From: Clostridiales bacterium | GTDB lineage: Bacteria > Bacillota > Clostridia > Christensenellales > Pumilibacteraceae | DNA length: 64,000 nt | Direction of reading: 5' to 3' | Assembly: GCA_014799665.1 (NCBI GenBank) | Contig: JAAVHP010000010.1 | Coordinates: 1-64,000, forward strand | Part shown: positions 17,592 to 26,229 of the stretch, in pieces | Position numbering within the stretch: position 1 is the first letter of the stretch | Layout: each line of letters opens with the position of its first letter | Translations under genes and position numbers: made by a program | The notes under the pieces: generated by a model | Databases searched by the model: none | What the model saw: the letters and a program-made list of their open reading frames with translations, nothing else | Told to the model about the DNA's origin: nothing

Positions 17592-19187
17592 TTAAAACAG
17601 TCCGCTTATCTTGCCGTCGTTATCTATCTTCATGCCGACGGCGTTGGGAACTCTCGGCAGTCCCGGCATGAGCAGTATATCGCCCGCAACGGCCACAACG
17701 AAGCCCGCGCCCGCGCGGTACTGTACGTCGCGTACCGTAATGGTAAAGCCCTCGGGACGGCCCAGCTTCTTGGCGTCGTCGGACAAAGAGTATTGCGTTT
17801 TTGCAATACACACGGGAAGCTTATCAACGCCGAGCGGCAGCATCTTTTCGAGGTTCTTCTTGGCTTTCGCCGTCCAAACCACGTTAGCCGCGCCGTATAT
17901 CTTGGTCGCGACCTTTTGCACTTTTTCGACTATCGTGTCGTTATCGTCGTAAGTAAAGGTGAGCTTGGCTTTGCCGCTCGCCGCCTTGACGACGGCTTCG
18001 GCAAGCTCGGTCGAGCCCGTGCCGCCCTTAGCCCAGCACTCGCAGAGCACGGCGACCGCGCCAGCGGCGGCTACCGCTTTCTTTACGGTATCGATTTCTT
18101 CCGCCGTGTCGTCGGTGAACCTATTGATAGCAACGACAACGTTCTGCCCGAATACTTTGGTAAGGTTTTCTATATGCTTGATAAGATTGCCCATGCCGCC
18201 GACGAGATCTCCGCCGCCGCCGTATTTGAGCGCACGAACGGTCGCGACGAGCACGGTCGCCGACGGTACGATTCCCGACATACGGCACTTGATATCGTAG
18301 AACTTCTCCGCGCCGAGGTCTGCGCCGAAGCCCGCCTCGGTAACTACGTAATCGGCGTAGCTTGCCGCCGTCTTTGTCGCAATGACCGAGTTACAACCGT
18401 GCGCGATATTGGCGAACGGTCCGCCGTGAACGAACGCAGGCGTGCCTTCGAGCGTCTGTACGAGATTGGGTTTGGCTGCGTCCTTCAAAAGAACAGCCAT
18501 AGCCTCGTTGGCTTGGAGATCGCCCGCCGTAACGGGTTTGCCCTCGTAATCGTAGCCTATGATAATGCGCCCGAGCCGAACTTTGAGATCGTCGAAGTTC
18601 GCGGCAAGACAGAGCGTAGCCATTACCTCGCTCGCGGCGGTGATGTTGAACCCGTCGTCGCGCGCGCCCGAGCCGGCGTTGACCACGATAGAACGAAGCG
18701 CGCGGTCGTTGCAGTCCATGCAGCGGTTAAAAGTGACCTTGGCGATCTTTAACGGATTGCCGAAGTACAGGCTATTATCTATCATCGCGCACAAAAGATT
18801 GTTCGCCGCGGTGATGGCGTGAAGGTCGCCCGTAAAATGCAGGTTGATATCGTCCATGGGCAGAATCTGCGCCATGCCGCCGCCCGTCGCACCGCCTTTC
18901 ATACCGAAAACGGGTCCGAGCGACGGTTCGCGGAGCGCGAGCGCCGTCTTTTTGCCTATCTTGTTGAGCCCGTCCGCAAGCCCTATGGAAACGGTGGACT
19001 TGCCCTCGCCCGCGGGCGTCGGGTTGATAGCGGTAACGAGAATTATCTTCGCCTTGGGCTCGAACTTAGGCGTTACCTTGGCTACGTAATCGCCGTAACG
19101 GTAAACGTTATCGATACCGAGCTTTTTCGCTATCTTCTCGATAGGCTGAGGTTTAGCTTCGTAAGCTATTTCAATATCCGTTTTCAT
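17592..19187 (-). CDS. fhs: Formate--tetrahydrofolate ligase
   Basis: ATP-dependent joining of formate to tetrahydrofolate, giving 10-formyl-THF for purine synthesis or, in acetogens, the Wood-Ljungdahl pathway. The 531 residues are slightly short of the usual ~555. The P-loop TPAGEGKSTVSIG is at about residue 58, followed by LREPSLGPVFGMKGGATGGG and the NIAHGCNSVIAT segment near 260. AAGGAG lies six bases before the ATG. It sits 45 bases downstream of a 12-helix membrane protein. No other folate gene is adjacent, so a C1-assimilation role cannot be judged here. Confidence 0.98.
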   Translation of the reverse strand: MKTDIEIAYEAKPQPIEKIAKKLGIDNVYRYGDYVAKVTPKFEPKAKIILVTAINPTPAGEGKSTVSIGLADGLNKIGKKTALALREPSLGPVFGMKGGATGGGMAQILPMDDINLHFTGDLHAITAANNLLCAMIDNSLYFGNPLKIAKVTFNRCMDCNDRALRSIVVNAGSGARDDGFNITAASEVMATLCLAANFDDLKVRLGRIIIGYDYEGKPVTAGDLQANEAMAVLLKDAAKPNLVQTLEGTPAFVHGGPFANIAHGCNSVIATKTAASYADYVVTEAGFGADLGAEKFYDIKCRMSGIVPSATVLVATVRALKYGGGGDLVGGMGNLIKHIENLTKVFGQNVVVAINRFTDDTAEEIDTVKKAVAAAGAVAVLCECWAKGGTGSTELAEAVVKAASGKAKLTFTYDDNDTIVEKVQKVATKIYGAANVVWTAKAKKNLEKMLPLGVDKLPVCIAKTQYSLSDDAKKLGRPEGFTITVRDVQYRAGAGFVVAVAGDILLMPGLPRVPNAVGMKIDNDGKISGLF

Positions 19188-19232
19188 GTATTTCTCCTTG
19201 TCGCATTACTGCGAAAATGTAGTCGAATAATT

Positions 19233-20630
19233 TTATTCCTCGGTCTCGCTGCCTTCGTCGCCGTCCGCCTGTTCGTAGGCTTCGTTCGGCTCGCCTTCTG
19301 TGAATTCTTCGGCTTCCCTGTCTTGTTCCGTTTCTTCGGCTTCGCCGTCCGCTTGCGGGGGCGCGTCCAATTGCTCCTCGCCGAGTTCGAGTTCGGCGGG
19401 CTGCTCGTCGTCGCCGCTCGAAATCTTTTTAACGCTTATGGCAAGCGCGATCGTCGCGAGCACCGCCGCGACCGCAAACCCGCAAATGAACGAAGTCAGG
19501 TCGAACCAAATGGTAACGACGATCGCCGCGGCAAGGAGCGCAACGGCAAACGCCAAAAGCGTGACGAGCTCTGTCAGGATATACACAACCCCGCTAGTAA
19601 TGTGCGGCTTGATCGCAACTACTCTAAGCTTGGTCAGCCGCACGCAAAGCGCGCCGCACGCGCCGACAATGACCGAGGTAACTATCACTATTGCGGTGAA
19701 CCCCGCGATATTCATGGGAACGACGGAAGCTATTATCAGCAGCGCGGACGAAACCGCGAACCCGCCCGTCAGCACACCGAGCAAAACGTTATTGCACTTG
19801 GTAACGTATTTGGCGGACACCGACTGCATCGCGCCGTAGCCGCAAACAACGGCGAGCGCCACGAACACGGTCGTGTAGATCCAAATTCCGCGCACCGCCG
19901 TAAAAAACAATAACAGCGCCGCAATACACGCAAACGCCGCTTGGAACAGGAACGACGAAACAAACAGCCGAATATCGAGCCCCGTATAGAAAGTGCGGTA
20001 CACGCTCTTAACGGTGAGCGCACGCCGCCCGACCAGCTTGGGAATGCCGTAGTGAGTAACAAGGTACTGCACCATGGCGAGCACCACGCAGGTAAGCGAG
20101 ATCACGTACGCGCAGTTGATATACATAGTTTCGGGATCGGCGTACATAAAGCCTGCGTAGGACGCAAGCGCGCCGACGGCTCCCAGCACCGAGAAAACGC
20201 CCGACCACAACGAGTGCGAGGTAATGCCAAAGCCGCCCAACCTCGCGCGAACGGAGAAAGCGCAATACCGATATAGCGTAATGGAAACGGCAAACACGAG
20301 CGCGCCGATAAATACGAGCGCGATCGAGTTTTGATTGGTGAACATCATAACGAACGAAATCGCCGACACGAACGCCGAAATAGGCATAACGAGGTGATAC
20401 CGCCCGAAGAGTAGCATATCCACGCGGTGAACGAGCAAATAGAACAGCGGCATTACCGCAAGCGGGATAAGGCAGCACAGCGGCAAAAACCATGTTATTA
20501 TGCTCGCCTGGCTCGTCGCAATGAACGGCACGAACATCAACAAACACATGACGAAATAGCCCGTCGTGAACGAGTCGCTCGACAGCGCTATTGCCTGCAA
20601 TTTTGTTTCGTATTTGTTCTTTATTTCCAC
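19233..20630 (-). CDS. Twelve-helix membrane protein with acidic C-terminal tail (MFS-like topology)
   Basis: A 465-residue protein with about 12 hydrophobic segments between residues 20 and 395. A 65-residue cytoplasmic tail made largely of Glu, Asp, Gln and Ala follows. Helix number and spacing fit a major-facilitator fold, but I see no diagnostic MFS loop motif, so this is not a family assignment. The start is GTG at 20630, with GGAG nine bases upstream and a consensus promoter just before it. fhs follows 45 bases downstream and may be co-transcribed. Substrate unknown. Confidence 0.75.
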   Translation of the reverse strand: MEIKNKYETKLQAIALSSDSFTTGYFVMCLLMFVPFIATSQASIITWFLPLCCLIPLAVMPLFYLLVHRVDMLLFGRYHLVMPISAFVSAISFVMMFTNQNSIALVFIGALVFAVSITLYRYCAFSVRARLGGFGITSHSLWSGVFSVLGAVGALASYAGFMYADPETMYINCAYVISLTCVVLAMVQYLVTHYGIPKLVGRRALTVKSVYRTFYTGLDIRLFVSSFLFQAAFACIAALLLFFTAVRGIWIYTTVFVALAVVCGYGAMQSVSAKYVTKCNNVLLGVLTGGFAVSSALLIIASVVPMNIAGFTAIVIVTSVIVGACGALCVRLTKLRVVAIKPHITSGVVYILTELVTLLAFAVALLAAAIVVTIWFDLTSFICGFAVAAVLATIALAISVKKISSGDDEQPAELELGEEQLDAPPQADGEAEETEQDREAEEFTEGEPNEAYEQADGDEGSETEE

Positions 20631-20660
20631 CCGCCGCTCCAGTTAAATGGGTATATCGAA

Positions 20661-20689
20661 ATTATATAGCAAACCCGAAGATTTGTCAA
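20661..20689 (-). promoter_or_regulatory. Sigma-A promoter of the 12-helix membrane protein gene
   Basis: TTGACA (20684-20689), 17 bases, TATAAT (20661-20666) on the minus strand. It lies directly after the stop codon of the gene upstream and gives about a 25-base leader. Confidence 0.85.
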
Positions 20690-21514
20690 TTATATTGGTT
20701 CAGAATTATCCTGCGGTTTAGCAAACAACTCGATAGATAGCGCGCCGTCATCCTGCACGCCGTCCACGGTAACACGTTTAAGCCTCTTGGATAGAGCGAT
20801 TTTCTTTTCTATCTCGCGGTACTCGTCCATGCTCGAAAAGTCGGCAGTCGAGCGTATGACCGCGACCGATCCGCTCGACACTAAGTTGGAAAGCCGCAAC
20901 GCCGCCGCGTTGCCGTCGCCGCCCGCAAGCAGTAACGCCTTGTACGCATTGTCGAGCGTTTTCACATTGGGAAGAGCCTGTGCGACGGTATCTACGCGCT
21001 CATCGAAAAGGCTGTCTACCGTCAAAAGATATCCACGGTTAAACTTTATGGGCATCGCCTTTTCCTCATCCTCGGCTAGGAATCGTGTAAACCCGTAACA
21101 GCACAGCGCGGCAAACACTATATACACGAGCACGCCGATAAGAATACGCACCGCCAAAATATCGTATACGGCTTTTATCATGACGTCGACGACGAACGCG
21201 AAAACACCCGCCGTCACGAGCCCGAGCACGACCGCCGCTACGCCCTTGCCGCCGAGCGCGGACAACTCAGAACCGACCACGCCGCGCACGCTAACGAACA
21301 GATTATAAAGCGGCTTAGCCGATAAGCCCAGGAGCGCCGCCAGGGCGAGCGCAGAAACTATTATAACGATTATGCGAAACTCCTCGCGCATCACCTGCGG
21401 ATAGAAAACGAAATACTGCCATACCGCAGTACCGCCTACCGCCGCACCGAGCGCAATGAGCGCCGCGCGCAGGATTATCAGTTTCTTTTTGTCGTATTTA
21501 TTGTCGGATTTCAT
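20690..21514 (-). CDS. Four-helix membrane protein with cytoplasmic domain, possibly YacL-like
   Basis: A 274-residue protein with four hydrophobic segments (about residues 13-33, 45-65, 92-112 and 120-142) and a ~120-residue soluble C-terminal domain. The layout recalls YacL-type membrane PIN proteins, and LLTVDSLFDER could be a remnant of the DTSxxIDGR start of the PIN domain. However, the TRAM domain is missing and only some acidic residues are in place. I consider this relation weak. AAGGAG precedes the ATG. It ends where the next promoter begins. Confidence 0.65.
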   Translation of the reverse strand: MKSDNKYDKKKLIILRAALIALGAAVGGTAVWQYFVFYPQVMREEFRIIVIIVSALALAALLGLSAKPLYNLFVSVRGVVGSELSALGGKGVAAVVLGLVTAGVFAFVVDVMIKAVYDILAVRILIGVLVYIVFAALCCYGFTRFLAEDEEKAMPIKFNRGYLLTVDSLFDERVDTVAQALPNVKTLDNAYKALLLAGGDGNAAALRLSNLVSSGSVAVIRSTADFSSMDEYREIEKKIALSKRLKRVTVDGVQDDGALSIELFAKPQDNSEPI

Positions 21515-21529
21515 ATATCTCCTTTTTCG

Positions 21530-21572
21530 CCTTCCCCAATTGGGGAAGGTGCCCGAAGGGCGTCGGGCATTA
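21530..21572. repeat. CCTTCCCCAATTGGGGAAGG dispersed element
   Basis: A 20-base perfect palindrome followed by GTGCCCGAAGGGCGTCGGGCAT, between recD2 and the YacL-like gene. Two more copies are at 27815-27868 and 50553-50607. Confidence 0.7.
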
Positions 21573-21603
21573 TTTAATTACGAGCGGAGCGAGTCCGTAA
21601 TTC

Positions 21604-23784
21604 TTAATTCACATCTCCGTACAGCTTAGTCATTCCCGCCTTAGCGTCGTCTATAAACACATTAAGCGCGGAGAACCGCTCGGCTACGTAGTTATTATCG
21701 ACCATGCGCTTGACCGCATACTCGTCGCCGACGAGTACCGCCATTTTCTTGGCGCGAGTGATAGCCGTGTACAAAAGATTGCGCGTCATAATTACGGGCG
21801 CCCCCACGATGACCGGCATTACCACCGCGTCGAACTCACAGCCCTGACTCTTATGCACAGTCACCGCGTAGGATAAAATAAGCTGACGGCGGTTTTCGCC
21901 CGCGTACAGTACGCGCCGCCCGTCCTCGAACTCAACTTCGATCTCGCCGGTATCGAACACATGCACCACTATTCCTATATCGCCGTTAAAAACGCCCACG
22001 CCGCTCGCGCTACCGCGCGACCATTCGAGCTCGTAGTTGTTCACGGTATGCATAACGCGGTCGCCTTCAATAAACGTGCAGTCGCCGACAACCACCTTTT
22101 TCTTCGCGCCGGCGTTGAGCGCGGCTTGAAGCCGAGTGTTAAGAGTATGCACGCCGCACACGCCGTTTTTGAGCGCCGCTATCACTTGGATACGGTGCGG
22201 CTCTATTCCGCAGAACCCCGTTATGCGCGTCGTGGCGAGCTGAACCGTCATGTCCGCAATCTCCTGCGCCGACCGCATACGGAAGAAAAAGAAATCGCCG
22301 TCGCGCGCCGTAAGGTCGGGGACCTTGCCGTCGTTTATCTCGTGCGCGCTTACCGCTATTCGGCTCGTGTTCGACTGACGGTAAATAAAGCTAAGCCGCG
22401 TTACGGGCACGAGCCCGCTCGCTATAAGATCGCGAAGCACATTGCCTGCCCCTACCGACGGGAGCTGATCGGCGTCGCCGACCACGATAAGTTTTGTTGC
22501 GTCGCTCATGTGGTCGAGCAAGTTTTTGTAGAGGAAAATATCGACCATGGAAAACTCGTCTACAATTACCGCGTTCGCGTCGAACTTGGCGCCGTCTTCG
22601 AGCATAAGCACCGCGCGGTGAATTGTAGATGCGTCTCTGCCGCAACCCTCTGTAATACGCTTGGCGGCTCTACCCGTCGGCGCGAGCAAAGTCGCAGTAA
22701 GAGAGAGCGCGTCGAGCACGAAAAGTATACAGTTGATAATAGTGGTCTTGCCCGTGCCCGGTCCGCCCGTAATCACGGACGCGCCGTGGGTCACGGCGTT
22801 AACGACCGCTTCGCGTTGCGCCGCATGCAGCGTTATATTCTCCGTCTTTTCGAACCTATCTATTACATCATTCACGTCGACGGGAACTATACCCGACGCA
22901 TCCACGCGCCTGACCGTCTTAACCGCCGCCGCGCGTTCGGTGCGGTAATACAGCTCGCCCATAACGGCGCCCTCGAACGGAATAACGACCTTACGCGCGA
23001 TCATGAGCGAATCGAGCGCACGCACAAGCCCGTCCTCGTCGTAGCGCACGAGCAGTTTTTTTGCCTCGTCGAACAGCTTATCTTTCGGCAGATAAGTATT
23101 GCCCTCTTTCTCGCACGACGAGCCCAGCGCGTGAACTATCCCCGCGCGCATACGGAAATCGCTAAGCGGGTCAATACCCATCGACTGCGCGATCTTATCG
23201 GCGGTGAGAAAGCCCACGCCGTCCACGTCCTCGACGAGAACGTACGGATTGCTCTTGACGGTGGAAACGGTAGAAGCGCCGTACACCGAATACAGTTTGA
23301 GCGCAAGATTGACCGACACGCCGTAGCCCGCGAGAAACATAATCGCCTCGCGCTGAGCACGGAGCGCGCCGAAGCTCTCCGCTATTTTGACCGCCTTCTT
23401 AGGGCTTATGCCGCGGATCTCGGAAAGTCTTTCGGGCGTTTTTTCTATTATTTCGATAGCGTCCACGCCGAACTTATCGACGATACGCGCAGCCGTTTTT
23501 TCGCCCACGCCCTCGATAAGCCCCGAGCCGAGAAACCGTATGATCCCGTACTCGCTGCGCGGCGCGGCAATGGACGCGCGTTCGGCTTTGAACTGCGTGC
23601 CGAACTTGGGATGAATGACAAACTCGCCTTCAAGCTCGATAAAATCGCCCGGCGTGACAGGCGGAAGCGTGCCCGCCACTGTAACGGGATCGCCGTCACT
23701 GTCGAGCACAAGCACTGTCCAGCCGTTTTCATCGTTGCGAAAACGTATTTCTTCAACCGAACCCGAAAGCCTGTCCAAAATCAA
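21604..23784 (-). CDS. recD2: RecD2-type ATP-dependent DNA helicase
   Basis: A 726-residue SF1B helicase, expected to unwind DNA 5' to 3' and act in repair outside RecBC. The N-terminal OB-like domain and helix-hairpin-helix region (IRGISPKKAVKI, DVDGVGFLTADKIA) precede Walker A ITGGPGTGKTT near residue 345. DEFSMVD near 420, GDADQLPSVG near 450 and the C-terminal TVHKSQGCEF, AITRAK motifs follow. The start codon is TTG and overlaps the metK stop (TTGA), so it is translationally coupled to metK. Length and motifs are normal for RecD2. Confidence 0.95.
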   Translation of the reverse strand: MILDRLSGSVEEIRFRNDENGWTVLVLDSDGDPVTVAGTLPPVTPGDFIELEGEFVIHPKFGTQFKAERASIAAPRSEYGIIRFLGSGLIEGVGEKTAARIVDKFGVDAIEIIEKTPERLSEIRGISPKKAVKIAESFGALRAQREAIMFLAGYGVSVNLALKLYSVYGASTVSTVKSNPYVLVEDVDGVGFLTADKIAQSMGIDPLSDFRMRAGIVHALGSSCEKEGNTYLPKDKLFDEAKKLLVRYDEDGLVRALDSLMIARKVVIPFEGAVMGELYYRTERAAAVKTVRRVDASGIVPVDVNDVIDRFEKTENITLHAAQREAVVNAVTHGASVITGGPGTGKTTIINCILFVLDALSLTATLLAPTGRAAKRITEGCGRDASTIHRAVLMLEDGAKFDANAVIVDEFSMVDIFLYKNLLDHMSDATKLIVVGDADQLPSVGAGNVLRDLIASGLVPVTRLSFIYRQSNTSRIAVSAHEINDGKVPDLTARDGDFFFFRMRSAQEIADMTVQLATTRITGFCGIEPHRIQVIAALKNGVCGVHTLNTRLQAALNAGAKKKVVVGDCTFIEGDRVMHTVNNYELEWSRGSASGVGVFNGDIGIVVHVFDTGEIEVEFEDGRRVLYAGENRRQLILSYAVTVHKSQGCEFDAVVMPVIVGAPVIMTRNLLYTAITRAKKMAVLVGDEYAVKRMVDNNYVAERFSALNVFIDDAKAGMTKLYGDVN

Positions 23785-24947
23785 TACACCGCTTTGATCT
23801 TCTGAACGCTGTCGAGCTGTTCCCAGGGCAAGTCGCGTTTGCCGAAATGCCCGTAGTTAGTCGTCTTTCTGTAAATGGGGTTCCTAAGCCCGAGCTTCTC
23901 TATGAACGCCGCTGGACGGAAGTCGAACACCTTTTCGACCGCCGCTTTTATCTTAGAGTCGTCGCCCGTGCCGAACGTGTCGACGAACAGCGAAACGGGC
24001 CGAGCCTTACCTATCGCGTACCCGACCTGGATCATCACGCGCGAGCACAACCCCGCCGCAACGAGGTTTTTGCACACGTACCGCGCGTAGTAGGACGCCG
24101 AGCGGTCGACCTTAGAAGCGTCCTTACCGCTGAACGCGCCGCCGCCGTGCGGGATCGCGCCGCCGTAGGTATCGACGATTATCTTTCTGCCGGTAACGCC
24201 GGTATCGCCCGCGGGCCCGCCCACTACGAACCGCCCCGTCGGGTTGATAAGTATCTCCGCGCCCTTCAACATTTTTTCGGGCACGACCTTTTTTATAACG
24301 CTTTCGTAAATGCCGTCTTTGAGCTTTTTATCGCTTACGTCGGGCGAATGCTGCGCCGACACGACTACCGTTTTTACGCCGACGGGAACGTTATCCTCGT
24401 AGGCAAGCGAAACCATCGCCTTGCCGTCAGGGCGCAGAAAATCAAGCTCGCCGCTCTTTCTCACCTCGGCGAGCCTACGGGTGAGCGAGTGCGCGAGCGT
24501 GAGCGGCATGGGCATGAGCTCGTCGGTCTCAGAGCACGCGTAGCCGAACATCATACCCTGATCGCCCGCGCCTACCGCGTCGTAGGGATCGGCGGAGCTG
24601 AGCGTTCGGGTTTCGAGCGAGTTTATAACGCCCTGCGCAATGTCGGGCGACTGACCGTTGATGCAGTTAAGCACGGCGCAGGTCGTAGCGTCGAAGCCAA
24701 GCTCGGGATGAGTATACCCCACCTCGGCAATGGTCGAGCGCGCTATCTTTTGCACGTCGATAAAATCGGTCTGAGTATCGAACTCGCCGAGTACTACGGC
24801 AAGCCCCGTCGCACAGCACACCTCGCACGCAATGCGGCTGTTCGCGTCCTTTTCGAGCGCCGCGTCGAGCACGGAGTCCGCTATATAATCGCAAACTTTA
24901 TCGGGATGTCCTTCGGTCACGCTTTCCGACGATACTATTCTTTGCAT
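23781..24947 (-). CDS. metK: S-adenosylmethionine synthase
   Basis: Makes S-adenosylmethionine from methionine and ATP. The 388 residues are a normal length. Motifs visible: TEGHPDKVCDYIADS near the N-terminus, GAGDQGMMFGYA near residue 125, and the P-loop-like GGGAFSGKDASKVDRS near 265. Own promoter at 24983-25011; GGAAG is nine bases before the ATG. The leader is short (about 35 bases), leaving no room for a SAM riboswitch. The stop overlaps the recD2 start. Confidence 0.98.
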   Translation of the reverse strand: MQRIVSSESVTEGHPDKVCDYIADSVLDAALEKDANSRIACEVCCATGLAVVLGEFDTQTDFIDVQKIARSTIAEVGYTHPELGFDATTCAVLNCINGQSPDIAQGVINSLETRTLSSADPYDAVGAGDQGMMFGYACSETDELMPMPLTLAHSLTRRLAEVRKSGELDFLRPDGKAMVSLAYEDNVPVGVKTVVVSAQHSPDVSDKKLKDGIYESVIKKVVPEKMLKGAEILINPTGRFVVGGPAGDTGVTGRKIIVDTYGGAIPHGGGAFSGKDASKVDRSASYYARYVCKNLVAAGLCSRVMIQVGYAIGKARPVSLFVDTFGTGDDSKIKAAVEKVFDFRPAAFIEKLGLRNPIYRKTTNYGHFGKRDLPWEQLDSVQKIKAVY

Positions 24948-24982
24948 AAGTAAACACTTCCTAAAATATTATTAACTATCAT

Positions 24983-25011
24983 ATAATACAATAATGCTAT
25001 CCCTTTGTCAA
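24983..25011 (-). promoter_or_regulatory. Sigma-A promoter of metK-recD2
   Basis: TTGACA (25006-25011), 17 bases, TATTAT (24983-24988) on the minus strand, divergent from the promoter at 25063-25091. Confidence 0.8.
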
Positions 25012-25062
25012 GTCCGGAGCAAAGATACACGCTCTGAACCTAAATTAATTAAAGAATAGCTA

Positions 25063-25091
25063 TTGACAAATACAATATAAAATGATATAAT
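25063..25091 (+). promoter_or_regulatory. Sigma-A promoter of the DUF2188 membrane protein gene
   Basis: TTGACA (25063-25068), 17 bases, TATAAT (25086-25091). The ATG follows at 25134 behind GGAGG. Confidence 0.9.
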
Positions 25092-25133
25092 ATCAAACAG
25101 CAAATAAAAACCACGGAGGAATTTGAAACAAAC

Positions 25134-25991
25134 ATGGAAGCATTTTTGGAAGCGCTCGATAATTTTTTCGGCAAGCTTTTTAAAAGCGGCGAAGCAGACC
25201 CCGCAAAGGCTTGGCGCGATTGGGGTTACGACTACATATCGGTAGTCATGCTCATTCTTGTCGTCGTCGCAGTCGTGCTTATTCTGACTATCATTATCGC
25301 GGCTATTGTCGGCGTTAAGAACAAGAAGAAGCGAAAAGCGTTGCAAGAGCAAAACGACAAGCTGTCGGCTGTCGAACCGCTACGCGACAGCGGCGAGCTT
25401 CGCGCCGAGATCCGTGCCGAAATGGAACCCATTATCCGCGAACAGGTCGACAGAGAGTACAGGGAACGCTACGCCAAGGAAGAACCCAAGGCTAAGGAAG
25501 TTAAAAAAGAACAGTCGAAAGAGCAACCCAAGGAGCAGCCGAAAGAGGATAAACAAACGGAAGAGCTTCGCTCTATGATAGTCGATATTCACTCGACCAC
25601 TCAGGACCTTAAAGAACAGATCGAAACGCTCACCGCCGAAAACACCGCGCTCAAAAACGAGGTCGCGGCGCAAAACGAGCAAGCGGCAGAGGACGAAAAG
25701 CCCGCTAAAAAGACGGCTAAAAAGCCCGCACCCGCTCCTGTCGAAGACGAGGACGATTACGGCGAAGACGAATACGACAATGAGTACGGCGACGAAAATT
25801 CGGCATTGCAGGTATCCGTCCAGTACGACAGAATGAAAATGAACTGGGTGGTATTGCGCTCCGACTCGCCGAGAACGTACCGCCGTTGCGACACCAAGCA
25901 GGAAGCGCTGCCGCTCGCAAAAGACCTTGCAAAACGCCTTCACGCACAGCTCGTCGTCCACAAAAAAGACGGAAAGTTCCAAAAGATTTAA
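25134..25991 (+). CDS. Membrane-anchored coiled-coil protein with C-terminal DUF2188-like domain
   Basis: A 285-residue protein. One membrane segment lies at about residues 35-62 (VVMLILVVVAVVLILTIII). A charged linker with KEQPKEQPKE repeats follows, then a short coiled coil near 145-180 and an acidic DEDDYGEDEYDN stretch. The last ~55 residues match DUF2188: MNWVVLRSDSPRTYR, then TKQEALPLAKDLAK, then VVHKKDGKFQ. DUF2188 is a small domain of unknown function. Single gene with its own promoter, GGAGG site and terminator at 26040-26072. Function unknown. Confidence 0.85.
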   Translation: MEAFLEALDNFFGKLFKSGEADPAKAWRDWGYDYISVVMLILVVVAVVLILTIIIAAIVGVKNKKKRKALQEQNDKLSAVEPLRDSGELRAEIRAEMEPIIREQVDREYRERYAKEEPKAKEVKKEQSKEQPKEQPKEDKQTEELRSMIVDIHSTTQDLKEQIETLTAENTALKNEVAAQNEQAAEDEKPAKKTAKKPAPAPVEDEDDYGEDEYDNEYGDENSALQVSVQYDRMKMNWVVLRSDSPRTYRRCDTKQEALPLAKDLAKRLHAQLVVHKKDGKFQKI

Positions 25992-26039
25992 TTCAATTAG
26001 GAATTGTGAATTAGGAATTAGAAATTATCACAAAACAAA

Positions 26040-26072
26040 AATTAGGAGTTCAATCGAGCTCCTAATTTTTTG
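26040..26072 (+). terminator. Intrinsic terminator of the DUF2188 gene
   Basis: AATTAGGAG (26040-26048) pairs with CTCCTAATT (26059-26067) and is followed by a run of T. Confidence 0.8.
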
Positions 26073-26099
26073 TTTATTGACTTATTTAAATGAACGTAT

Positions 26100-26229
26100 T
26101 ATTGAGTGCGTAGTCGCGGCGCAGACGGGCAACAGTTAGCGAGCCGCCGACGGGAGTGTAGACCCACCTACATGACCAAGGCGGCGAGCTAAGCGTAGCC
26201 CGTATCCGCCGATGAATACGCGCTCAATA
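26100..26229. ncRNA. Putative structured RNA of ~130 bases, strand undetermined
   Basis: In the convergent gap between the DUF2188 gene and proS. A closing stem (26100-26112 with 26217-26229, 13 pairs with one G-U) encloses a second stem (26125-26130 with 26198-26203). A long third stem follows: TTAGC-GA-GCCGCC at 26136-26148 with GGCGGC-GA-GCTAA at 26180-26192, including a tandem GA/GA internal loop. A terminal hairpin lies at 26157-26172. It is far more GC-rich than the surrounding spacer. It overlaps the last codons of proS by six bases. I could not match it to tmRNA, SRP RNA, 6S, RNase P or a riboswitch class I know. Confidence 0.55.

Noticed and set aside
21961..23805. A 614-residue open frame opposite recD2, and similar long frames opposite pyk, metK and fhs
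   Set aside because: They mirror the codon bias of the true genes on the other strand, have Arg/His-rich composition, and no ribosome sites or known domains.
24948..24982. SAM riboswitch before metK
   Set aside because: The predicted leader is only about 35 bases and contains no stem of the needed size.
26100..26229. Retron or diversity-generating element RNA
   Set aside because: No reverse transcriptase gene in the window and no msr/msd-like branching site that I can identify.
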